Assembly: GCF_009996735.1 (NCBI RefSeq)
Contig: NZ_JAACYI010000001.1
Location: forward strand, 8,522-72,521
From: Cellulomonas sp. APG4
GTDB taxonomy: Bacteria; Actinomycetota; Actinomycetes; Actinomycetales; Cellulomonadaceae
Direction: 5' to 3'
Length of the DNA stretch: 64,000 nucleotides
This document shows positions 15,220 through 23,217 of this stretch, one piece after another. Within the stretch, counting starts at the first letter, position 1; the number at the start of each line of letters is the position of its first letter. The position numbers and the translations under genes are program-made. The notes below the pieces were generated by a model. It was not told the DNA's origin, did not search any database, and saw only the letters and a list, made by a program, of their open reading frames with translations.

Positions 15220-16530
15220 GTGCGCTCGACTAGGACCTGGCTCGGCCTCACGGCCGGGATGGCCGGAGTGGCGCTCGCCCTCACCGGCTGCGCGAGCGAC
15301 GCCGGTGACGGCGGCGACGGTGGCGACGGCGGGAGCGGTGGCAGCAGCGACGAGAAGATCACCCTCACGGTCGCGACCTTCAACGAGTTCGGCTACGAGG
15401 AGCTCGTGAAGGAGTACATGGAGCTCAACCCGAACATCACGGTCGAGCACAAGAAGGCCGCGACCGCCGACGAGGCGCGCGACAACCTCAACACCCGCCT
15501 GGCTGCCGGCTCGGGCCTGTCCGACATCGAGGCGCTCGAGGTCGACTGGCTCGCCGAGCTCATGCAGTACTCGGACAACTTCAACGACCTGTCCTCGGCC
15601 GAGGTCGACGGGCGCTGGCTCGACTGGAAGACCGAGGCCGCCACCACGGCCGACGGCAAGCTCATCGGCTACGGCACGGACATCGGCCCCGAGGCCATCT
15701 GCTACCGCGCCGACCTGTTCGAGGCGGCCGGCCTGCCGACCGACCGTGCCGAGGTCGCCACCCTGCTCGAGGGCGACTGGGACCGCTACTTCGAGGTCGG
15801 CAAGGAGTTCGTCGCGAACTCCGACGCCGCGTGGTTCGACTCGGCCGGCGCCACCTACCAGGCGATGATCAACCAGGTCGAGAACGCCTACGAGGAGGAC
15901 GACGGCACGGTCATCGGCATCGAGCACGCGACCGTCAAGGACATCTACGACGACGTCCTGACCGCGAGCGTGGACGACGAGCTCTCGGCCGGCCTCGGCC
16001 AGTGGAGCGACGACTGGAACGCCGCGTTCCAGAACGGTGCGTTCGCGACGATGGCCTGCCCCGGCTGGATGCTCGGCATCATCGAGGGCAACGCGGCCGG
16101 CGTCGAGGGCTGGGACATCGCCGACGTCTTCCCCGGCGGTGGCGGCAACTGGGGCGGCTCGTACCTCACGGTGCCGACCCACACCGAGCACCCCGAGGAG
16201 GCCATCGCGCTGGCCCAGTGGCTGACCGCCCCTGAGCAGCAGATCAAGGCCTTCAAGTCGAAGGGCACGTTCCCGAGCCAGATCGAGGCGCAGGAGAGCG
16301 ACGAGCTCCTCTCGACCACCAACGCGTTCTTCAACGACGCGCCGACGGGCGAGATCCTCGTCAACCGCGCCGAGGCCGTCACGGCCACGCCGTTCAAGGG
16401 TCCGAACTACTTCGCGATCCACCAGACCGTCGCGGACGCGCTGACCCGCGTGGACGTCGACGAGACCGACGACGCGAACTCGTCGTGGGACAAGGCCGTC
16501 CAGGCGTTCAAGGACCTCGGCCTCGAGTGA
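15220..16530 (+). CDS. cebE: Cello-oligosaccharide ABC transporter binding lipoprotein
   Basis: Extracellular receptor of the importer. 436 residues. The GTG at 15220 follows GAAGGAG at suitable spacing and gives a clean lipoprotein signal ending ALALTGC (Cys24), then an Asp/Gly/Ser linker and an SBP_bac_1 fold. The upstream palindrome, following permeases, GH1 enzyme and LacI gene reproduce the cebEFG-bglC-cebR set known from Streptomyces, which supports cellobiose or cellotriose as ligand. Confidence 0.9.
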   Translation: MRSTRTWLGLTAGMAGVALALTGCASDAGDGGDGGDGGSGGSSDEKITLTVATFNEFGYEELVKEYMELNPNITVEHKKAATADEARDNLNTRLAAGSGLSDIEALEVDWLAELMQYSDNFNDLSSAEVDGRWLDWKTEAATTADGKLIGYGTDIGPEAICYRADLFEAAGLPTDRAEVATLLEGDWDRYFEVGKEFVANSDAAWFDSAGATYQAMINQVENAYEEDDGTVIGIEHATVKDIYDDVLTASVDDELSAGLGQWSDDWNAAFQNGAFATMACPGWMLGIIEGNAAGVEGWDIADVFPGGGGNWGGSYLTVPTHTEHPEEAIALAQWLTAPEQQIKAFKSKGTFPSQIEAQESDELLSTTNAFFNDAPTGEILVNRAEAVTATPFKGPNYFAIHQTVADALTRVDVDETDDANSSWDKAVQAFKDLGLE

Positions 16531-16535
16531 CGAGT

Positions 16536-16570
16536 ACCGGCCGGGTCGCCCTCGTGGCGGCCCGGCCGGT
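16536..16570 (+). terminator. Intercistronic hairpin after cebE
   Basis: Stem ACCGGCCGGG (16536-16545) with CCCGGCCGGT (16561-16570), extended by CGCC/GGCG around loop CTCGT. It starts 5 bp after the cebE stop and has no U-tract. It mirrors the hairpin at 7708-7738 in the other sugar operon. Confidence 0.7.
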
Positions 16571-16599
16571 CCCCTCCCCTTCCCACGCAGGAGCAACCC

Positions 16600-17637
16600 A
16601 TGGCCGTGACCCCAGCACCTGCGCCGCCCACGTCGGCCGCGCGGACCAGCACTCCCCCTCCCCCGCAGCGGCGGTCGTTCCGCGACCTGCGCGGCAAGCT
16701 CGACGTCAAGCTCTCGCCCTACCTCTACATCTCGCCGTTCTTCATCGTGTTCGCGGTCGTGGGCCTGTTCCCGCTCGCGTACACGGCGTTCGTGTCGGTG
16801 CACGAGTGGCACCTCATCGGTGGCCAGGGCGAGTTCGTCGGGCTCGGCAACTTCATCGACGTGATCCAGCAGCCGACCTTCGCGACGGCGCTGCGCAACA
16901 CGTTCAGCATCTTCCTGCTGTCGTCGGTGCCCCAGGTGATCGCCGCCATCATCATCGCGGCGGTGCTCGACGCGAACCTGCGCGCCCGCACCTTCTGGCG
17001 CATGGGCGTGCTGCTGCCCTACGTGGTCATGCCCGTCGCCGCGGCGCTGATCTTCTCGCGCCTGTTCGCCGACGACGCCGGCCTGGTCAACACGCTGCTG
17101 GGCGGGATCGGCATCGACCCGATCCGCTGGCACGCCGACGTCATCCCCAGCCACGTGGCCATCGCGACGATGGTCAACTTCCGCTGGACGGGCTACAACG
17201 CCCTCATCTTCCTCGCGGCCATGCAGGCGATCCCGCGTGACCTGTACGAGGCCGCGGTGCTCGACGGCGCGAGCCGGGTGCGCCAGTTCCTCTCGATCAC
17301 GGTGCCCATGCTGCGCCCGACGATCATCTTCGTGGTCATCACCTCGACCATCGGCGGTCTGCAGATCTTCGACGAGCCGCGCATGTTCGACCAGTTCGGC
17401 CGCGGTGGCTCCGACAAGCAGTGGATGACCGTGACGCTGTTCCTGTACGACCTGGGCTGGGGTGCCCAGAAGAGCTTCGGTCGCGCCGCGGCCGTCGCCT
17501 GGCTGCTGTTCCTGATCATCGTGGTCATCGGCCTGCTCAACTTCGCCCTCACGCGACGCATCGCCTCGGCGGGAACCGCCCTCGAGACCAAGAAGCGCCG
17601 TCGTCCCGGGGCCCGCAGCAACGGAGGTGCGCGATGA
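16600..17637 (+). CDS. cebF: Cello-oligosaccharide ABC permease, MalF type
   Basis: 345-residue CUT1 permease. A Pro/Thr-rich N-terminus is followed by about six membrane helices, with the EAA loop DLYEAAVLDGASRVRQFLSITVPML contacting the ATPase. A GCAGGAG ribosome site lies before the ATG. The stop overlaps cebG by 4 bp. No ATPase is encoded locally, as usual for MsiK-energised importers. Confidence 0.92.
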   Translation: MAVTPAPAPPTSAARTSTPPPPQRRSFRDLRGKLDVKLSPYLYISPFFIVFAVVGLFPLAYTAFVSVHEWHLIGGQGEFVGLGNFIDVIQQPTFATALRNTFSIFLLSSVPQVIAAIIIAAVLDANLRARTFWRMGVLLPYVVMPVAAALIFSRLFADDAGLVNTLLGGIGIDPIRWHADVIPSHVAIATMVNFRWTGYNALIFLAAMQAIPRDLYEAAVLDGASRVRQFLSITVPMLRPTIIFVVITSTIGGLQIFDEPRMFDQFGRGGSDKQWMTVTLFLYDLGWGAQKSFGRAAAVAWLLFLIIVVIGLLNFALTRRIASAGTALETKKRRRPGARSNGGAR

Positions 17638-18542
17638 GCGTGTCCGTCCCCATGATCCGGCAGACCGCCGGACCCGCGGCCGCACGCGCGGCCGGACGCA
17701 AGCGCGGGATCGGCGGCCCCAACCGGCGCCCCGGCTGGGTCAGCTACACGCTGCTCGGCCTCGTGATCGCCCTGTCGTTCTACCCGATCTACTACTCGTT
17801 CCTGCTCGCGTCGTCGGACTCGGCGACCATCGCGCAGAACCCGGTGCCGTCGCTCATCCCCGGCCCGCACTTCTTCGACAACATCGGTCGCGTCGTCGGT
17901 GCGGACATCAAGTTCTGGGAGGCCGTGGGCAACAGCGTCATCGTCTCCGTGGTGACGGCGGCGTCGGTCGTGTTCTTCTCGACCCTCGCGGGCTTCGCGT
18001 TCGCGCGGCTGCACTTCCGCGGGCGCCGTCAGCTGCTCGTCTTCATCATCGCCACGATGGCCGTCCCGGCCCAGCTGGGCGTGGTCCCGCTGTTCATCGT
18101 GATGTCGAAGCTCGAGTGGACGGGCAAGCTCATCGGCGTGATCGTGCCCGGCATGGTCACCGCCTTCGGGGTGTTCTGGATGACCCAGTACCTCGAGAGC
18201 GCCCTGCCGCACGAGCTCATCGAGGCCGCGCGCGTGGACGGCTGCTCGATGATGCAGACGTTCTGGCACGTCGCCGCCCCGGCGGCGCGGCCGGCGGCCG
18301 CGATGCTCGCGCTCTTCACGTTCGTCTCGTCGTGGACGAACTTCTTCTGGCCGTTCATCGTGCTCGGGTCGTCGAACCCGACGCTGCCCGTGGCGCTCCA
18401 GCTGCTCCAGGCGTCCTACTTCAAGGACTACGCGCTCATCATGGCCGGTGTCGTCATCGCCACCGTCCCGCTGCTCGTGCTCTTCGTGGTCGCCGGTCGG
18501 CACCTGGTGTCCGGGATCATGCAGGGAGCGGTCAAGGGATGA
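17634..18542 (+). CDS. cebG: Cello-oligosaccharide ABC permease, MalG type
   Basis: 302-residue partner permease with six spans, the EAA loop ELIEAARVDGCSMMQTFWHVAAP, and the typical C-terminal GIMQGAVKG. The ATG at 17634 follows GGAGG and overlaps the cebF stop. Its own stop overlaps the GH1 start by 4 bp, so uptake and hydrolysis genes are translationally linked. Confidence 0.92.
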   Translation: MSVSVPMIRQTAGPAAARAAGRKRGIGGPNRRPGWVSYTLLGLVIALSFYPIYYSFLLASSDSATIAQNPVPSLIPGPHFFDNIGRVVGADIKFWEAVGNSVIVSVVTAASVVFFSTLAGFAFARLHFRGRRQLLVFIIATMAVPAQLGVVPLFIVMSKLEWTGKLIGVIVPGMVTAFGVFWMTQYLESALPHELIEAARVDGCSMMQTFWHVAAPAARPAAAMLALFTFVSSWTNFFWPFIVLGSSNPTLPVALQLLQASYFKDYALIMAGVVIATVPLLVLFVVAGRHLVSGIMQGAVKG

Positions 18543-19963
18543 GCCTCCCGAAGGACTTCGTCTGGGGGGCCGCCACGGCGGCCTTCCAGATCGAGGGAGC
18601 GAGCCACGAGGACGGCCGCACGGACTCGATCTGGGACACCTTCTGCCGCGTCCCGGGCGCCGTGGCGAACGGCGACGACGGCACGGTGGCGTGCGACCAC
18701 TACCACCGCGTGGACGAGGACGTCGCGCTCATGGCCGAGCTGGGCCTGGACGCGTACCGTTTCTCGGTCGCGTGGCCGCGCGTGCTGCCCGAGCCCGGTG
18801 TCGTCAACCAGAAGGGCCTGGACTTCTACGGGCGCCTCGTGGACCGGCTGCTCGAGCGCGGCATCACGCCGTGGCTCACGCTGTACCACTGGGACCTCCC
18901 CCAGTACCTCGAGGACCGCGGCGGCTGGGCCTCGCGGGACGTCGTCGGCCGGTTCACCGACTACGCGCTGACCGTCCAGGAGGCGCTCGGGGACCGCGTG
19001 CGGCACTGGACCACGCTCAACGAGCCCTGGTGCTCGGCGTTCCTCGGCTACGGGGGCGGCCAGCACGCCCCCGGCCGCCAGGAGCCGCAGGCCGCGGTCT
19101 CGGCGGCGCACCACCTGCTGCTCGCGCACGGCCAGGCCGTGCGGGCGCTGCGCTCGGTGCGTCCGACGGCCCAGCTGGGCATCACGCTCAACATGGCCGT
19201 CTTCGACCCGGCGGACCCGGACGACGCGGCCGACCTGCGGGCCGCCGACCGCTCCGACGCGGCGCTCAACCGGGTGTTCGCCGAACCGCTGTTCCGCGGC
19301 ACCTACCCGCAGGCGGCGGTCGACGCCTTCGCCTCGGCGGGCGCCGAGCTCCCGGTGCACGACGGCGACCTCGAGATCATCGCGGCCCCGCTCGACTTCC
19401 TGGGGATCAACTACTACACGGGCCACCTGGTCACGGGGCACTCCCCCGAGGCCGCGGACCGGCTGACGGCGACGGCCCCGGTCGAGCGCGTGACCTCGAA
19501 CCCCAACGTGGGGGTCGACGACGTCGTCACGCTCTCGCGGTCGCTCCCCCGCACGGCGATGGACTGGGAGGTCCAGCCCGAGGGTCTGCGGCGCGTGCTC
19601 GAGCGCGTCCAGCGCGACTGGAGCGGTCCGGCCGGTGTGGCGCTGTACGTGACGGAGAACGGCTCCGCCTACGACGACGTCGTCGGGCCCGACGGCGAGG
19701 TCGAGGACGAGGAGCGCACGCGTTACCTGCTCGACCACCTCGACGCCGTCGAGCGCGCCCACGAGGCGGGCGTCGACGTGCGCGGCTACTTCGCGTGGTC
19801 GCTGCTGGACAACTTCGAGTGGGCGTACGGCTACGCGAAGCGGTTCGGGATCGTGCACGTGGACTTCGACACGCTCGAGCGCACGCCCAAGCGCAGCGCC
19901 CAGGTGTTCTCGCAGATCGCCCGGACCGGCAGCCTCCCGGTCGGCGGTACGGTCGGCGTGTGA
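18539..19963 (+). CDS. bglC: GH1 beta-glucosidase
   Basis: Hydrolyses imported cello-oligosaccharides to glucose inside the cell; there is no signal peptide. 474 residues. Seen: N-terminal FVWGAATAAFQIEGA, acid/base Glu162 in TTLNEPW, nucleophile Glu373 in YVTENGSAYDD, and the C-terminal YFAWSLLDNFEWAYGYAKRFG, all GH1 hallmarks. Coupled to cebG upstream and the LacI gene downstream by 4-bp overlaps. Confidence 0.95.
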   Translation: MSLPKDFVWGAATAAFQIEGASHEDGRTDSIWDTFCRVPGAVANGDDGTVACDHYHRVDEDVALMAELGLDAYRFSVAWPRVLPEPGVVNQKGLDFYGRLVDRLLERGITPWLTLYHWDLPQYLEDRGGWASRDVVGRFTDYALTVQEALGDRVRHWTTLNEPWCSAFLGYGGGQHAPGRQEPQAAVSAAHHLLLAHGQAVRALRSVRPTAQLGITLNMAVFDPADPDDAADLRAADRSDAALNRVFAEPLFRGTYPQAAVDAFASAGAELPVHDGDLEIIAAPLDFLGINYYTGHLVTGHSPEAADRLTATAPVERVTSNPNVGVDDVVTLSRSLPRTAMDWEVQPEGLRRVLERVQRDWSGPAGVALYVTENGSAYDDVVGPDGEVEDEERTRYLLDHLDAVERAHEAGVDVRGYFAWSLLDNFEWAYGYAKRFGIVHVDFDTLERTPKRSAQVFSQIARTGSLPVGGTVGV

Positions 19964-20979
19964 CCACCACAGCCCCACGCCCGGGGCCGCCGACGATCCG
20001 CCAGGTCGCGGCGGCCGCCGGGGTGTCGAGGGCCACTGCGTCGCGGGTCATCAACGGCGGTCACCTGGTGAGCCCGCAGGCGCGCGCCGCTGTGGAGGCC
20101 GCGATCGCCGAGCTCGGGTTCACGCCCAACCCGGCGGCACGCAGCCTCGCGACCCGGCGCACCGGCACGGTGGCGCTCGTCGTGCCCGAGCCCAACTCGC
20201 GGCTGCTGACCGACCCGTTCTTCGGCGGGATCATCAACGGGCTCTCGCTCGCGCTCGACGACTCCGACCTGCAGATGGTCCTGCTGATCGCGCGCCCCGG
20301 GGCGAGCACCGAGCGCGTGGTGCGGTACGTCACCACCGGTCACGTCGACGGGGCGGTGGTCGCCTCGCACCACCGTGACGACTCGCTCAACCGACGGCTG
20401 CTCGACGCGGACCTCCCGCTCGTCTTCATCGGCCGCGCGCTTGAGGACCCCACGGCCCTGCACGTCGACCTCGACAACACGACCGGCGCACGCCTCGCGA
20501 CCGAGCACCTGATCTCGACCGGGCGGCGACGCATCGGGACGATCGCGGGGCCGCCCGACATGACGGCGGGCCTCGACCGGTTCGAGGGCTGGCGGGGAGC
20601 GATGGAGGCCGCCGGCCTCGCGACCGACGTCGTGGGCCACGGCGACTTCACCGTGCGCAGCGGGGCCACCGCAGCCGCCGAGCTGCTCGACGCCCACCCG
20701 GACGTCGACGCGCTGTTCGTCGCGTCGGACGCGATGGCGTCGGGTGCGCTGAGCGTCCTCGCGGCGCGCAAGCTGCTGGTGCCCGACGACGTCGCCGTGT
20801 TCGGCTTCGACGACCTGGGCGTCGCCGAGACCACCGATCCCCCGCTCAGCACGGTGCGCCAGCCGGTGAGCGAGATGGCGTCCGCGGCCGGCCGCCTGCT
20901 CCAGTCCGTGCTCGCGGGCGAGGACCCGGGCGACCCCGTGCTGTTCTCGCCCCAGCTCACGCTGCGCGAGTCGGCCTAG
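19960..20979 (+). CDS. cebR: LacI-family repressor of the cello-oligosaccharide operon
   Basis: 339 residues. The N-terminal helix-turn-helix TIRQVAAAAGVSRATASRVINGG and hinge NPAARSLATRRTG are canonical LacI; the C-terminal effector domain includes VFGFDDLGVAETTDPPLSTVRQP. The GTG overlaps the GH1 stop by 4 bp. As the last gene of the operon it would be autoregulated through the palindromes at 15083-15144. Cellobiose as inducer is known for CebR/CelR and inferred here. It ends 1 bp from the convergent VIT-family gene. Confidence 0.9.
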   Translation: MTTTAPRPGPPTIRQVAAAAGVSRATASRVINGGHLVSPQARAAVEAAIAELGFTPNPAARSLATRRTGTVALVVPEPNSRLLTDPFFGGIINGLSLALDDSDLQMVLLIARPGASTERVVRYVTTGHVDGAVVASHHRDDSLNRRLLDADLPLVFIGRALEDPTALHVDLDNTTGARLATEHLISTGRRRIGTIAGPPDMTAGLDRFEGWRGAMEAAGLATDVVGHGDFTVRSGATAAAELLDAHPDVDALFVASDAMASGALSVLAARKLLVPDDVAVFGFDDLGVAETTDPPLSTVRQPVSEMASAAGRLLQSVLAGEDPGDPVLFSPQLTLRESA

Positions 20980-20980
20980 G

Positions 20981-21730
20981 TCACACCACCGTCGCGCCGA
21001 GCGCGGCCCCGATCGCCCAGGTGGTCGCCATCGCGAGCGCACCACCGAGCACGAGCCGCGCCACGGCGCGCAGCCGGTTCGCCTTGCCCAGCCGGGCGCT
21101 GATCGACCCGGTGAGCGCGAGCGCGACCACCACGGCCACGAACGTGACCGGCTCGCGCGCCGTCGGCGGCGCGAGGACCACCGCGAGCAGCGGCAGCAGC
21201 GCTCCCACGGTGAAGGCGACGGCCGAGGCGAGCGCGGCGTGCCACGGGTTGGTGCGCTCGTCGGGGTCGAGCCCGAGCTCGGCCTTGACGTGCGCCGCGA
21301 GCGGGTCCTTCGCCGTGAGCTCGCGCGCGACCTGCATCGCGGTGGCCGGCGTGAGGCCCTGGTCCTCGTAGATCTGGGCGAGCTGGAGCAGCTCGCCCTG
21401 CGGGTCCTCGGCGAGCTCGCGCATCTCCTCGGCGATGAGGGCGTGCTCGGTGTCGCGCTGGCTGCTCACCGACACGTACTCCCCGAGCGCCATCGAGACG
21501 GCCCCCGCGACGAGCGCTGCGATGCCCGCGACCAGGATCGCCGTCGCGTCGGACGTCGCGGCGGCCACGCCGAGCACGAGGCCCGCGGTCGAGATGATGC
21601 CGTCGTTCGCACCGAGCACACCCGCGCGCAGCCAGTTGAGACGCGCCTGGAGACCCACCCCGCCGTTGCGCGCGGGGACCGGCGCTGCGCCCGTGGGCGC
21701 GGTCACCACCGGGACGTCCTGCGGCTCCAT
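20981..21730 (-). CDS. VIT1/CCC1-family iron/manganese transporter
   Basis: 249-residue membrane protein of the VIT family, which moves Fe2+ or Mn2+ (known for plant and yeast members). Seen: the signature LRAGVLGANDGIISTAGLVLGVAAA, GAVSMALGEYVSVSSQRDTEHALI, a cytosolic Glu-rich segment (EEMRELAEDPQGELLQLAQIYED) that corresponds to the metal-binding domain, and five membrane helices. The ATG lies 7 bp after TAGCGT, suggesting a leaderless transcript. It converges with cebR without a visible terminator. Confidence 0.88.
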   Translation of the reverse strand: MEPQDVPVVTAPTGAAPVPARNGGVGLQARLNWLRAGVLGANDGIISTAGLVLGVAAATSDATAILVAGIAALVAGAVSMALGEYVSVSSQRDTEHALIAEEMRELAEDPQGELLQLAQIYEDQGLTPATAMQVARELTAKDPLAAHVKAELGLDPDERTNPWHAALASAVAFTVGALLPLLAVVLAPPTAREPVTFVAVVVALALTGSISARLGKANRLRAVARLVLGGALAMATTWAIGAALGATVV

Positions 21731-21737
21731 GGGTCCG

Positions 21738-21743
21738 ACGCTA
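21738..21743 (-). promoter_or_regulatory. -10 box of the VIT-family gene
   Basis: TAGCGT on the minus strand, 7 bp before the ATG at 21728-21730. Confidence 0.45.
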
Positions 21744-21793
21744 GGCCTGCGCCGGCGCCCCCGCCAGCAAGGCAGGACTCAGCAAGGTGAGGC

Positions 21794-22468
21794 TCAGCGA
21801 ACCTCGGCGAGCACCCCGCGCACCACGTCGAGCAGTCGCGGGTCGGCGAGCACCCGGAAGTGCCCCGGCGTGGACAGGCGCACGTTCATCGCGCCCTCGA
21901 GCTCGCTGCCCGCGGGCACGTGCGGGTCGAACACGCTGCCCACCGACGTGATGCGCGCGTTGACCTCGCGCTCGGCCGCGAGGCCGACCAGCGTCGCGTC
22001 GGTCGGCAGGAACGCGCGGACGGCCCGCACGGGCACCAGGCGTGCGTAGACCGAGCCGGCGAAGGGCGTGCTGACCGCGACCATCGCCCGCAGACGCCCG
22101 TCCGGGTCCTCGGCGAGCATCGCGAGCTTGCCCACCAGGCCGCCCTTGCTGTGGGCCACGACGACGACGTCGTGCAGGTCGTGCGTACGCAGGTGCTCCC
22201 CCACGAGCCGTGCGGTCTCGGCCACGGGTGCGCGGTTGTAGCCCAGCACGGGCAGCACGTGCACCGGGTGGCCGTCGTCGTGCAGGGCGTTCGCGAGCGG
22301 CCACATGAACCCCCACGGCTCGTAGACCCCGGGGAGCACGACGACGGGCGTCCGGTCACCGGTGCGCAGGTCCGCCGGGTCCGCGCGTGCGACCAGGGCG
22401 CCGAGCTGCCGGGCGGTCACGTAGAGGTAGTCCAGCGCCCACCACCAGGCGCGGCGGATCACACCCAC
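21794..22468 (-). CDS. Alpha/beta hydrolase, lipase-like
   Basis: 224 residues. Seen: oxyanion-region VVVLPGVYEPWGF, nucleophile elbow VVVAHSKGG with the catalytic serine, and a late His in STPGHFRVL as a possible triad member. The start region MGVIRRAWWWALDYLYV could be a membrane or surface anchor. Best described as a PGAP1/lipase-type hydrolase; the substrate is unknown. It overlaps the upstream hydrolase gene by 10 bp in another frame, indicating coupled translation of two related folds. Confidence 0.8.
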   Translation of the reverse strand: MGVIRRAWWWALDYLYVTARQLGALVARADPADLRTGDRTPVVVLPGVYEPWGFMWPLANALHDDGHPVHVLPVLGYNRAPVAETARLVGEHLRTHDLHDVVVVAHSKGGLVGKLAMLAEDPDGRLRAMVAVSTPFAGSVYARLVPVRAVRAFLPTDATLVGLAAEREVNARITSVGSVFDPHVPAGSELEGAMNVRLSTPGHFRVLADPRLLDVVRGVLAEVR

Positions 22469-23193
22469 CGGGCCACCAGCTCGGGCCGGCGCAGCATCGC
22501 GACGTGCCCCTCTCCGGGTACCTCGGCGAGCACCGGCTCCGGGTGCTCCGCCGCCCAGCGGGCCAGCACCTCGCGCGGTGTCACCGGGTCGTGCTCGCCC
22601 CGCAGCAGCGTGACCGGCGGTCGCACCTGCGCGAGCCGGTCACCGAGCGGGTAGTCGACCATCGGGCCGAGGCTGGCGGCGTACCAGCGCGGTCCGCACC
22701 GCAGCCAGTCGCGCAGCATGAGGACGTTCGCAGCCACGGACTCGCGACGCACGTCCCGGAGCAGCCGCCGGGCCTGCCGGCCGGCGCTGCGCGCCGCAGG
22801 GTCCGTCACGGGGCCGAGCAGCACGAGGCTGCGGACGAGGTCGGGTCGCACGAGCGCGAGCTCGGTCGCCACCTGTGCGCCCATGGAGTGCCCGAGCACG
22901 GTCGCGGGGCGGGACGGGTCGAGCAGCGGGTCGAGCAGCTCGGCGAGGACGCGTGCGTGCTCCTCGATCGTGAGGGGGCGGCGAGGCCTCGGGCTCCGGC
23001 CGAAGCCGGGCAGGTCGGGCGCGAGCACTCCCCGCCCCTCGCGTGCGAGGTGGGCCGCGAGCGGGCGGAAGTAGCGGTGCGAGACCCCGATCCCGTGCAC
23101 CAGCACGACGTCGGGCTCGCCACCCCAGCGGTGCAGCGCGACCTCGTGGCCCCGCACGGTCACCTCCGAGGTCCGAGGTTCGACGGCGAGCAT
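22459..23193 (-). CDS. Alpha/beta hydrolase
   Basis: 244 residues from the ATG at 23191-23193. Seen: oxyanion motif VLVHGIGVSHRYF, APDLPGFGRS, nucleophile elbow VLGHSMGAQVATELA, acid RGEHDPVTP and catalytic His in VPGEGHVAML, a complete triad. I chose the ATG because TAGCGT lies exactly 7 bp upstream; a GTG 9 bp further upstream lies inside that box and is less likely. Substrate unknown. Confidence 0.85.
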   Translation of the reverse strand: MLAVEPRTSEVTVRGHEVALHRWGGEPDVVLVHGIGVSHRYFRPLAAHLAREGRGVLAPDLPGFGRSPRPRRPLTIEEHARVLAELLDPLLDPSRPATVLGHSMGAQVATELALVRPDLVRSLVLLGPVTDPAARSAGRQARRLLRDVRRESVAANVLMLRDWLRCGPRWYAASLGPMVDYPLGDRLAQVRPPVTLLRGEHDPVTPREVLARWAAEHPEPVLAEVPGEGHVAMLRRPELVARWV

Positions 23194-23200
23194 GGCTCGC

Positions 23201-23206
23201 ACGCTA
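23201..23206 (-). promoter_or_regulatory. -10 box for the two-hydrolase operon
   Basis: TAGCGT on the minus strand, 7 bp before the ATG at 23191-23193; candidate leaderless promoter. Confidence 0.45.
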
Positions 23207-23217
23207 CGGGGCGGCGC

